This document shows, in pieces, positions 54,261-64,000 of a stretch of DNA of 64,000 nt. The translations under genes were made by a program, and so were the position numbers. The notes under the pieces are model-generated. The model had not been told where the DNA came from, ran no database searches, and was given only the letters and a program-made list of their open reading frames with translations. Position 1 is the stretch's first letter; the number at the start of each line of letters is the position of its first letter. Source of the stretch: Otis tarda (Eukaryota; Chordata; Aves; Otidiformes; Otididae); NCBI GenBank assembly GCA_026413225.1, contig CM048552.1, positions 135,111,053 through 135,175,052 on the forward strand. Direction: 5' to 3'.

Positions 54261-55667
54261 TGTATGGAATCCCTTATGAACTTCAGGAGGTGTCTTCGTC
54301 CCTGTCTCTCCCCATGCCCCTCTAATGTGGGGTACTTTTTTATAATGAGTGCCCCTGATTTCTTTTTGGGGAGCTGCAGGGTTTTGTGCTTCTTTATATT
54401 TCCTTGCTTTTTTTCCACGCTTTGTGAAAAGACTGGACTGAGGCCAAGACTGAGGAACAAAACGAGTACTGAATAGATGAGAGATTGTAGGTGGGATGCT
54501 GAAGTCTATGTGAAGAGTGGGAGGGCGGTTTTGAAAATCAGAACTGGATGTAAAGTTAACTCAGGATTGTCTGATTAAATCTGACTTTGTGGAGCAGAAG
54601 AATAAGTTTGTGTCAAGGCTGAACTCAGTGAAGTTCGGATTTATTTATAGATAGATAGAGAAAAAAAATTCAACAGGTAGCCTTCCAATACCAGTCCTCT
54701 CTCAGACTCTCATGTGTTTGGAGATTAAGCAGCTGTATTAGCAGGAATGTATTATAATGATACCTTTGCTGCCTTTCTAAAATTCTGTCAGAAACAGCTC
54801 TTCTTACAAGTACAAGAGGCACTTCTACTTAAGTGCTAGCAAGTGTGACATAAATATCTAGGATACTGTTTCAGTATGTCCAAGTACTTAGGAACTCTTG
54901 TTAGTCTTCCGAAATGGCAGTAGGCTTTGGCAACAGTGTTGGAGAAGAGGGTTCATAGCAAAAGCTCAGTAGATTGGATTGTCTTCAAGGCAGAGAATTA
55001 AGGGAACAAAGACAAAAAACCTGAGCCTTTCAGTTTCCTGCTGCGCTGCAGCATTCCTGCTGCTGCCGAATGCTGACTCAAGGCAGAAGGATGGAGACAC
55101 AAAGGTGACAGCTGAGAATCTCGTCTTCTATTGTGAAGGTGACAGAGAGAGCAAAAAAGGTGATTGTATGTGCCAAAATCAAGAACCTAGCCCTTAGAAT
55201 GATGGAGGAACATTTGAAGCGCTGTTGAAGGGCTTCATACATTAGTCATGTATGTGAGGATGTTGCCACTGCTGAACAGAAAATGTCTGTAAGACTGGGT
55301 AACTGAAAACCTTGTTTTCCTGCCTAATTTTAAATTAAAGCATTTGAAACTTGCCATGCATTACACTTGTGGGAAACTATACGTATTGCTATAAAATTGT
55401 TGAGCTGGAGCAGAAGTTGAAGATGACCATCAGGGCTGGCACTCTAAACATTGCTTGCTGAATGAAAGCTACTTCTGAGGGAGATGCTGGGATGTCTTTG
55501 CTTTTGTTTCCTATATTTCTGTGCTCCTTCAGCTGTAGTACAAATGGGCTCCAGTTTGTCAGCATTTTTTTTTCTGGCTTGCCAAGAGCATGGTGCTGCT
55601 CCAGGAAGCCTCGCAGGAGAGGGGTGCTGGAGGTGACGTTGCTCCCAGCTAAATTTCAAATGTAGCC

Positions 55668-55684
55668 TTTTTTTTTTTTTTTTT
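55668..55684. repeat. Poly-T tract, 17 bases
   Basis: Uninterrupted T17 after 'aaatgtagcc'. No retrocopy body is recognisable beside it. Confidence 0.85.
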
Positions 55685-56901
55685 CATTTTTACTGCTTTT
55701 CCTCAAAAGTATTTGGCATGGTTGAGATTCTGTGTTCTGTCTATCAGACTTCTGAATTATTTTCCCTAGGTCTATTTTTTAAATACAAGTTCATTACATC
55801 CAGGAAAAACTTAGTAAAGCCACTAGTTAGGATAAAGAAATAACATCCAGCATTTTTTTTATTAATTCCATGCTGCTTACTGCCTTTCATAAGCAGAAAT
55901 GGACCTCTCAGCTGCTTAAGAACATCCTTAATTTGTGCTTTCATTTTGACTTCGATTATAGTTCTTAAGGCTTTTTTCTTTGGTAGCTTTCACGTCTCTG
56001 CTACTTGAGTCATCTTTGAGACTAAGACTTGGTGAGACGTAGCAACTAGAAAAGCCATATAGAACCATCTATTCACCCTTTAAGGGATTTTTTTCCCCCA
56101 CCCTTTATGTTCCAAATAAAGGTTATCCATCTGTGCATGTTCTGGATTTAGGGTGTTTATTGCCTTTGATTCTCACCAGTGGCTGTGACTGCAGTGGACT
56201 GAAGCAGTGGTCCAACTGGAAGCTCGCAGGCCGGCCAGAGAAATGTATGAAACCCAGCGACTGAATGACATCCACTTTGCCTGCCTGCTTGCCACCAGGC
56301 ATTTAGCTTGGCAGCAGTTACTGACATCTTCATGTGGCTTTATCAAGGGGGTCGTAGGACTGGTCCCTTCACGCTGTTAAGGTCTGCTCATGCTCCTGAA
56401 CTTAGCTGCACCAGTTGACTCAGTGATTTTCTTCAGTTGCACGTTTACTATCCGCACGTAAGCCTTTAGTTTTGCCCTTTCTACAGAAATCCCAAGACTG
56501 AGATCACTAAGTGCAGTGCAGACTCATGTTTTTCAGTAGTCTATGTTTTATACTATGGTAAAAGTGCAGCTTTTTTGCACTGTTATTTGTTCATTAGTTT
56601 GGATTTCATTTTCCTGGTAATTTAGTATGTCTCAAAGAATGGGTCCCAATTTTTTTTTTGTTGTTTTCAAGTATTTGCCAGGTGTGTGACTGCTGCACAA
56701 CTAAAAGCTTGTTGTCATGGTTTGGTTTTATCCACATGGAATATTTGCCTGCTTTTGCATAAGCTTTCAGATTGGGTTTTATACTCCAGTCTTAGGTAAC
56801 TGGTGTAAAACTAGTCTGAACATCAGCAATTACGTTGAGGGGCATGCTGAGTGGCTGCGTGTATATTTGTTCTTTCTCTGGAATATTTTTGCATGTTTCC
56901 T

Positions 56902-56936
56902 AAAAAAAAAAAAAAAAAAAAAAAAGGAAAAAAAAA
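56902..56936. repeat. Poly-A tract, A24-GG-A9
   Basis: Twenty-four A's, GG, then nine A's. There is no polyadenylation signal 10-30 bases upstream and no recognisable retrocopy to the left, so a simple repeat is more likely than a retroposon tail. Confidence 0.85.
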
Positions 56937-59106
56937 GATGTTCTAGAAGTTGTCTTTAAAATGCTGGAATACATGTCAGTCTTGTTTGACGGACAGTCTC
57001 TGTATTTTAACTTCCAAGTCTTGGATCTCACAGGCTAATCTGAAATTGCTCTTGAAGGATGTGAGAACACTCTTTATTACAGCTCTGTGAAACCTTTGTA
57101 GAAATCACAACTGTGTACTCATCTCCTGAAAGCTTGTGAAGAATTTGCTGTAGCTTATGATAGAGCTCCGCAGCCTTCAGAAATGTAAACTAGATGCAGT
57201 GACATTAAAGATAGATGTTCAAAAGGAATTGGCATATGAACAGAATTGGGTTTTTAATACCTTTTTTAACTTGTGCAGTTGTGCTATTTTACTTGACTGA
57301 GCAAAATGATTAAATGTTTTTTTTTCTTTAGATCTAGATAAAATAGATTAAAACCTCTTTTTAAAAAAACTGTTTTGCAGTCAGTGTGACTAGATCTGTA
57401 GTGCCTTCACATACTTTGCTCCACTGCTGTTCGTCCTTAGGTTTGGCTGTAGGCTCAGAGCTGTGCTTTAGCAGGAGAAATGCTTACTGCTCAGCCCGTC
57501 TCCTCATTTTAATTTTAATTTTGTTCTGCAAATAAAATGCTGCCTGAACTCCTGAAATGTAACTAGCCACCTTCCCTGGTTGCTGGTTATCTAAATCAGC
57601 CTGGTCTGTACCGCAGGTTTTTGTTGAATATGAGTCTTTAAAGAATTTTTTATACTTTCTGCCTTTGTGGATTTATCTTTTGCCATAGACTTGGAGTCTC
57701 TCAGTCTCATCACATATTATGAAAAGGATGGATGTGATTAGGGGAGGGAGCATTGGATGAGACAACTTGCTGGCTGAGATGAATGCTCGAAGCGCAAGAT
57801 CAGCACCCACGTTAGCACTGGAGGAAGTAGCATATAGTTTGTTTATCTGCTGTGTTTATCTATGATGGGATAGAGGTTTGAAGATTAAGAAATGACTTAA
57901 GATGATAAGTGCTTAAAACCCATCAAATTACAGCAGTCTGGAAAGTAGCAAGGAGGGAGGAGGGAGAACTTTCTGCTCATACATCACTTGACGATTTTAG
58001 AGGATGATTTAGTAGGCAGAATTAATGCTTTTGAATAGTTGGGATTGATGGCTTCTGAAATGTTCAGTTCAAGTTCTTGTGAAGTTGATTCTGGTATTGT
58101 GCACTGACTTCTTCATTGCTCATTTGGGGAAGTGGTTATCCTGGGAGAAAGTGGGGGAAATAGTCTCCCAGCTTGTTAATTTTCTGTTTGTAAAACATCT
58201 GCTCTGGAGTCCTGAGCCTGCCTGATAAAATCTGCTTGCCGGCAGGAAAGCAGGCAGCTGTTTAAAGGAGCGGGTCTTGCTGATACAGAGTTGAGGGCTT
58301 CATCAGTGGGATGTTCTCTGGGGACAGTCTGTAACCAAAGGTTCTATCTAATGTGTTTTCTGTTTAAAGAAAGGAAATTCCAAATTATGTTTGTGTTTTC
58401 TGTGTATTTATACTGATAAGTACTGGTAATAAGTATTACACCACTTGAATTAGTTTTTGAACGAGCCTTTTGTAACTTGGGGTAGTCAGAAGAGAGATTT
58501 CAATCTTTTAAACTTTCAGACCTTCCAAAGTTAGCAAAGGTGCTTAAGAGATGGAGATACAGAGTATAACAGCAGCAAGCAGAAGTACTGACCGAGCAGT
58601 GAGAAGTTCCAAGAAAGGAATTTTAATGTCAGAGGCAATCAACTATTTTGATCAATGACTAAAATTTGTCTGACTTTCAGCACGTAAAGTGTATTTGCTA
58701 TGGATTTTCAATCTTATTGATGTCAAATGGGGAAAAACCCACTCTTTGTAGAACATTTTCTTTGTATAATTGTAATCCAAGGTGTAAAAGGAGTTGTCTT
58801 TCTTGACTGTGGTATTTGAACAACTTTTAGTAGTGGTTCAAAGAATACGGCAAACGCATCACCTGCAGTTTCACCTTTTAGCTGCTTCCTTGAGGGAGTG
58901 CATTTGCAGTACGTGGTCTTGTTGGGCAGGGGTTTCAATATGTGTGTGGACTGCTGTGCAGGCACTGGAGGAGGAGGTTGGAGAAATAAGCCTTGCACCT
59001 GGGTTGAGGTCTCTGCTGGGGCTGCTGATTTGATTACCTTCAGGAACCCAACCCATTGCCTCATGTCAGTTCCCAAGGATACTTCACCTTCTCTACAAAT
59101 CAACTT

Positions 59107-59190
59107 CTTATAAAGTTGATTATAAAAAGGTTATAAAAAGGTCTGCTTTAAAAGGTCTTATAAAAAGGTCTGCTTATAAAAAGGTCTGCT
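59107..59190. repeat. Short tandem repeat, unit about 16-17 bases
   Basis: Imperfect copies of 'ttataaaaaggtctgct', with shortened forms such as 'ttataaaaagg' and 'tttaaaaggtc', are arrayed over about 84 bases. Copies near 59155-59175 and 59175-59190 are the most alike. TATAAAAA recurs in each unit. This is a local slippage-type array, not seen elsewhere in the window. Confidence 0.8.
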
Positions 59191-59743
59191 GAGGTGGGAG
59201 CGTCAACTGCAGACTTTTCCAGGACTCCAAGAAAGCTTTTTAGACAAATGCTTGACATCAAGTTTTGATGCTGTGATAGGAAACCTTAGGATAAGTCCAA
59301 GATCTCTTGGCACCTGGGCTGGAGCATATGTCTGAGCAGTAATGCCCAAAGCAAAGTAACAGCTATGGTGACCGTGCACTGATGATTTTTTGCAAGAGAA
59401 AGGAACTTTATCTCTAAAGGTTGAGTCTGGGGTTTTTTGTGCTTTTCATTAGGCATCTGTAGAAATAAAAATGCACAGCAAAATTGTGAGTGTAGTCTCT
59501 TTAACCAGGAGAGGCTGAATTGCAGCTACAAATCTTTCAGCTGTTTGCCTCTTCCCACTCTCCTGGTTGAATCCGTTACATGGAACATGCAGCGTGTAGG
59601 TTTTAACATCCCCAGCATTTGCTGAATCTGCTGGGCGTCTTTGCAGCCTGCAGAATTGGCTGTGGCGGCGGCTGGACCAGCAAAACCTGCCAGACCGCTA
59701 AGGCCATTCCTCCGTGGTCGCTCCGTCGTCCTACACACAAGAA

Positions 59744-59763
59744 GGGGTGCCTTTGGGCACCCC
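59744..59763. repeat. Perfect 8-bp hairpin
   Basis: GGGGTGCC, loop TTTG, GGCACCCC: an eight-pair GC-rich stem with a four-base loop. No other feature of an RNA gene is visible around it, and the stem is far too short for a miRNA precursor. Confidence 0.6.
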
Positions 59764-60747
59764 TGCCCCGTGCAGTGTGGCACACTGTGAGGCCACTGAG
59801 ACAAGCAAAGTGATAGGCAAGGTTAATTAGCGTCAGTACAGTGCAGCCTTAAACATGTCAGTTATCTTGGGGTCTGGAAGGTGAATAATACCCCTACGTG
59901 GTGGTGTCTGGTCTGTGGCTCCCCGGCACGGGGCTGCCCGGAGCGGGCTGGGGACACTGAAAAGTCACCTCATGCAGCGCAATGTAGACACGTCCTGGTA
60001 ACACAGCTTGTTAGGTCATACTACAGTCTGTCTTGACTTAGGGGAGCGAGCAAACATGCGCTCAACAGCAACTCTGCGCTCCCTTTTAAGCATGGATTTA
60101 GGTCTCTAATGGCAGACATCCTTTTAAAAACCAAGCTGTGTTTTCTTAAAGATTTTATCCTTTCAAGTCTTGCACGTGCATTTTAGGTCACTTGAGCTTG
60201 CTTCTTTTCTGCTTGCCAGGATTTTTCTGTGCTTTTTTTTTCCATCAGGCTTACTAGTCAGAGAAATAATTTAAATTTTCCGTGTACATATACATATGCC
60301 CACTTTTGCTTTTATGCTACTCTCACAGTCTTGTGCCGTGAGTGAGCGGAGCTTACTTGGCAAAGAAAGCGAACAGAGAGAGCAGACCCATCGCCCCCTG
60401 CCCCTGGAGAGCAGAGGGCATGTGGAATAAATCAAAACGCGAGGCATAATAATGAGGTCCCATGGGAAAGGGAACCTTGCGATTGTGTGCCGACATGCAC
60501 TCCCCTTAGAGACGGCGGCCGGGGGGCTCGCCCCACGGCGGCCAGGGGGGCTCCTTTCTTCCTCGCCCGCATCACCCCTCCCGTTGTCACCGGTCCATTC
60601 ACCGCCAAGAGAATTGATTAACGTTCATCGGGAGCCTTGGGAGACGGGGAAGGAGGGGGTGAGCAGAGAGCGAGGGGAAGGGGGTGCGAGCTGGTGATGC
60701 TGGTCCCCACAACGCGGCAAGCCGGGGCACAGCCGGGCACAGGATGG

Positions 60748-60758
60748 CTATTTTATAG
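60748..60758. promoter_or_regulatory. TATA-like element
   Basis: CTATTTTATAG inside the CpG-rich block. On the reverse strand it reads CTATAAAATAG, which contains a consensus TATAAAA. The plus-strand reading is a weaker TATA variant. The near-palindromic form could support either direction, and it may also act as an A/T-rich MADS-type site. Confidence 0.45.
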
Positions 60759-60771
60759 CGGGGGACCGCGG

Positions 60772-60778
60772 TGACGTA
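60772..60778 (+). promoter_or_regulatory. CRE-like half site TGACGTA
   Basis: TGACGTA lies 13 bases downstream of the TATA-like element. It matches seven of eight positions of the CREB/ATF site TGACGTCA when extended to TGACGTAT only at its left part, so it is a strong half site but not a full palindrome. cAMP responsiveness is possible but not shown. Confidence 0.4.
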
Positions 60779-61002
60779 TGGCTGAGCGCTCGCTGGCACG
60801 GCTTCTCGTGGACCAGTCAGCGGAGCGAAATTGAAGCTGACAAGACTTTTCTGGCGTTTTGGAAAGGACTGTAATCTACTGTAGGGGAGAACAGAGCCGC
60901 TCAATCACCGCCGCCGTAAATAGGAGACGGAAGGGAGTGAGAAAGGAGGCGAAGAGAAAAAGTGCTTGCTGGGGGGGAGGAGGGGGGCGGCATTTTTGGT
61001 GG

Positions 61003-61011
61003 ATGGTATGA
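61003..61011 (+). other. Two-codon upstream ORF (ATG GTA TGA)
   Basis: This is the first ATG I find in the plus-strand leader after about 60785. It encodes only Met-Val before a stop. The stop TGA (61009-61011) overlaps the next ATG (61008-61010) in another frame, so the stop and restart codons share bases. Such minimal upstream ORFs can lower or delay translation of the main frame in vertebrate mRNAs. Its context (ggATGg) is moderate. Confidence 0.5.
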
Positions 61012-61019
61012 AGCCAGCC

Positions 61020-61068
61020 ATGGAAACTGCAGCGGAGGAAAATGCAGAACAAAGCCAAGAGAAAAAAG
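61020..61068 (+). CDS. Candidate first coding exon, acidic N-terminus (unidentified)
   Basis: The ATG at 61020 sits in 'gccagccATGg', an excellent Kozak context. An in-frame ATG four codons earlier at 61008 would add MKPA. The frame reads METAAEENAEQSQEKK, acidic and hydrophilic, then meets AAAAAAG|GTACCC. Splicing there leaves phase 1. If not spliced, the frame stays open to a stop at about 61229. The short charged leader behind a CpG-rich promoter suits an alternative N-terminus of an intracellular, perhaps nuclear or signalling, protein. I could not match it to a known family, so no symbol is given. The donor is usable but not strong (position +3 A, +4 C). Confidence 0.45.
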
Positions 61069-64000
61069 GTACCCAGGGGTCTAACAATAGCCTGTTTAAA
61101 TCTTTTCATTCAGGGGCCTTAAAGAGGTTTAGGCCAGTTTTGTCACTTTTTCGAATAGCTTTTAAACAATCATTACTGCATCTTTGGGCTTTCAGCTGTC
61201 CTTTCCTGCATGGCTTGACAACAAATTAATAGAGCAGCAATCTTTCTGTCTGCATCTGTATTTGCTCTGAATCTGTCCTAACCCTACCTGAAATAATGTT
61301 TGCGAAATAAATCTTGTTCTTGCTGCGTCTTTGATGGATTTCGGTAGATTTGGTTTACAGAGGTAGCGTGTGCCTGTGTGTTTGCATGTCGTTTTCGGAA
61401 CCGTAACCTGGTGTTTTCATCGAGACTAGCTGTGTAGCACGGCTTTGCGATGTAGTGTGGGAGACCTAGGTTATAATGACATATAACAGAGTATAATATC
61501 ACACAGCCTTTGTGTAGTTAGCTTGATGCCAAATGCTACTCTTATTTTTTTTTAAATTCCTTTTCCTTTTCTATGGTGTCGTCTGGCAAATTTTGCTTTT
61601 GTAGAGATCTGCCTGCACTGTGGTAACACAGAATAATGCAATGAGTTTCACAACATTAGGTTTCAGGATGTGTTAATTGCCGAGAATTGCTGCTTAATGG
61701 AGAGAACAATTCCGTGGTGGTGGTTGTGCGGTAGGGAGACGACAGCGCAGGAGGAGAGGTCCTTCATCCATCCCACCCTTACAGGTGATTTATTTGGTCT
61801 GGAGTGCTGAACTTCAGAGGATAAATTGAGGTAGCAAAGGACTGTTTTGTTTCTGCATCATATAATTCATGCCAAATAAATGTCCCGCTTCAATGTAGCA
61901 GACTGCTGTACAAATCATAGCCATATTTTTTTTGCCAAATGATACAGCAGTAACAAAATTATTAAAATTTCCAGTGCCTTTTTACATGAGTCATGGTATA
62001 CTTTTGAACCTGTTGTGTGTCAGTTAAAGCACCCTGAGTATCTCATAGGCATATGCAACTGATAAACATTTCCTCAGGTAGAATTGTTTCATTTATTGTT
62101 AAACAGTTCAGATACGAACGTAATGACAAATCCTGGTACTGTCCAGTACCAGATTTTGTTTTCCTACTTTGAATCTGATTCCTCCTACACACTTTGTATA
62201 ATTCAAACCTAGCTTCAGTTTCAAGTAAATGAAATTTGTCAAGTGATTAGACATAGTACTACATAATCCCTTAGGGATTTCACAAAAGGAGGTCCACTGA
62301 TGAGAGATTAAACTCTGAAAGCCATTAGTGTATGTGGACAATAACCTCACTGCAGATTTTGAGTAGTTAATGTACAAAGTGTCCTAAATACCGTGCCTGT
62401 AAAACCCCCTTGAACTCATACATCATTCTTCAAAAACTACAGCAATTTTTTCTTCTGATTGATGAGTTTCTTTTAAACGGATAGAACTCATGTACAGTAA
62501 ACACTAAAGAAGGTTATCTGTATGCATTAACAGCTGTGCAAAACGAAATGTGTTGCTGAGTGTGGTTATGATGGGTTTATGGTTTCCCTTTTGTTTTGGC
62601 AAGGATGAAAGCACAACACGTAGAACAGTAAATCTGTTACCAAGTCAAGGTGGCTGATCTGTTCCTTTCACAGGATGCAAGCAGGGGAACTTCCTATCGC
62701 AATTTTACCACCATTTCCTAGTTTTTCTATGATAATTTTATACTTTGGATCTATTACATAGGTATGTGTATGTAACACTTCAAGGCTTTGTTCTTCCCAG
62801 TTCCCTAATTTCTGAAAGTAAGACATGGTCTCTCACGTTATGCTCTTTATTTCTATTCACTTAAATTTCTGATCTGTTTCGCAGGGAATTAAATTGCAGA
62901 AAACTGGAACAGTCCTACTCCTAATTCCAACAGCAAAATAAATAGCCCAGATCCTCCTGCAAAGTCGCTGTCATGAGGCGGTAATGTAGGAGGCATATTT
63001 GGTTTTGGGGGGGTGCAGATTTTCCAAAGTGCGAAGACTGTCAAGACCAGTTGGGTTTTTAGACGGGCTCAGCGGGCATCGGGTGCCTCAGAAATGGCAG
63101 GATTTTTTCAAAAGGGCTCTTTTCACCAAAAGCTCTCATGGAGAAAAATAAGCTTTTTCTCTATGTGAAGAAACTTCCTGGAAAATGCTGCTGCTTTGCT
63201 TTGGGGTGTAAAATGGAAGCTGACCCCTTCAAAAACGTGTGCGTTTAGTGTCTGGGCTGGATCTCCTGCCTGCTATGCCTTACACACTTGCCGGGCTGGC
63301 AACACTTGCTTCTTCCTTAAGATCCCACCTGGACTGAGCGTCATGGCCGTCCATTGTGAGATAATGCCCTAGCTCCAGTGATTGTGAGGCGGCCGCCACA
63401 ACTTGAAGCGATTGAAGCACTATGGCAAAGTCTTTTAGCTCTTCCTTCCAGAAATGAGTTGCAAAGTCCAAGGAGATGAACTAGCATCAGAGGGGGTTTG
63501 GGGGATGTTGTTATTGCTAGTACTGAGCAAGAGAAGATCCTGAACATTTGGCTTTGGGTATTCCAGTTCACGCACAGTATACTTTGCAGTGTTAAAGTCA
63601 GGGGAAAGTGTCTGCATTTAACTATTAGCAAATTGTACTTTTCAGCTGTGAGTTTTTCCCCTTTCCCAGAATCTTAAACCACAGGTTTCCAGGTTGTGAT
63701 TTTTAGTGCAAGGACCTCCTTAATGATGTACTGTAATTGTATGGAATAAATACTTGGAGGAAACTGGACGAGGACTGCGTGCTGTCTATGTACAGGGCTC
63801 CCGGTACTCCGGAGGAGAATGCTGGAAAGCCGTACTGTGCAACCACTTGGGATGAGCAGCGATCATGCCTGTTTTCAGTTTGAACACCTAATACGGTCGG
63901 ATCTGAACGGTGGGGTCGCATAGGTACTGGTTTGTGTTTCCCATCCCTGTGGCAAATTCAGATGGCCAGCTATTTTGGATTGCAGTGTAGCTGAGACAAT
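61069..64000. other. Probable intron or flanking non-coding DNA
   Basis: Begins with the GT of the candidate donor. No gene, RNA or repeat is recognised beyond short T runs. The parts at 61640-61760 ('gtgttaattgccgagaattg') and 62090-62530 have balanced, repeat-free AT-rich sequence that could be conserved non-coding DNA downstream of a promoter. A small CpG-containing patch lies at 63380-63400 ('gaggcggccgcc'). Confidence 0.4.

Larger units (their letters stand above)
53092..60379. other. Non-coding stretch with scattered small repeats
   Basis: About 7 kb without a supportable gene. It includes the candidate homeodomain-site block at 53560-53760, a dinucleotide-rich tract at 54181-54260 and T17 at 55668-55684. 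It also has A24 plus A9 at 56902-56936, a tandem repeat at 59107-59190 and a perfect hairpin at 59744-59763. The 58200-58290 part ('gcttgccggcaggaaagcag') and the 59600-59800 part are moderately GC-rich but show no promoter signals. Confidence 0.45.
60380..61007 (+). promoter_or_regulatory. CpG-rich promoter and 5' leader
   Basis: This is the most CpG-dense block in the window, with GCGGCC-type sequence at 60510-60545, 'gggggaccgcggtgacgta' at 60760-60778 and CCGCCGCCG at 60907. It combines a TATA-like box, a CRE-like half site and a purine-rich leader that runs to an ATG in strong context. That is the expected layout of a vertebrate first exon. If the TATA-like box is used, the start of transcription would fall near 60780-60790, giving a leader of about 220 bases. 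Transcription on the plus strand is inferred from the ATG and donor on that strand; reverse-strand use is not excluded. Confidence 0.6.

Noticed and set aside
59744-59763. GC-rich perfect hairpin as a small RNA or terminator
   Set aside because: An eight-base stem is too short for a miRNA precursor, and bacterial-type terminators do not apply in a bird genome.

Overview
The window looks like a piece of a bird nuclear genome. The evidence is a set of CR1 LINE copies that carry the typical avian 3' end and finish in short repeats of the ATTCTATG type. There is also a fragment of an LTR family that is common in birds. Base composition is AT-leaning and CpG-poor for most of the length, homopolymers are frequent, and no long open frame reads like a protein. 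The species cannot be fixed. The LTR type suggests Neoaves over galliforms, but this rests on memory of repeat families.

Layout. Bases 1-732 hold an old LTR fragment followed by a reverse-strand CR1 reverse-transcriptase fragment. From there to about 50 kb the sequence is non-coding. It holds CR1 3' ends at 1428-1740, 13073-13357, 33609-33804 and 35505-35740, a weaker and older CR1-like tail near 22.4 kb, and simple repeats. From 50 kb the character changes. A CpG-richer block at 50020-50560 has an overlapping octamer-like and TCF/LEF-like site. The longest CR1 copy follows at 50870-51486. A possible short coding exon ends at a good splice donor at 53071, and an AT-rich block near 53.6 kb carries several homeodomain-type sites. 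The strongest functional signal is the CpG-rich block at about 60380-61068, which looks like a promoter plus first exon. It holds a TATA-like element, a CRE-like half site, a GC-rich leader, a two-codon upstream ORF and an ATG in excellent Kozak context. A short acidic peptide frame follows and ends at a GT donor.

Interpretation. Most of the window is probably intron or intergenic DNA around one plus-strand gene whose (alternative) first exon lies near 61 kb. Both candidate leader exons (53014-53071 and 61020-61068) end in phase 1, as expected if they are alternative starts spliced to one shared downstream exon outside the window. I do not recognise either peptide, so no gene name is given. 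I found no RNA gene, CRISPR array or novel system. The best leads are the 61 kb promoter and its upstream ORF, the phase-matched exon pair, and two candidate enhancers.
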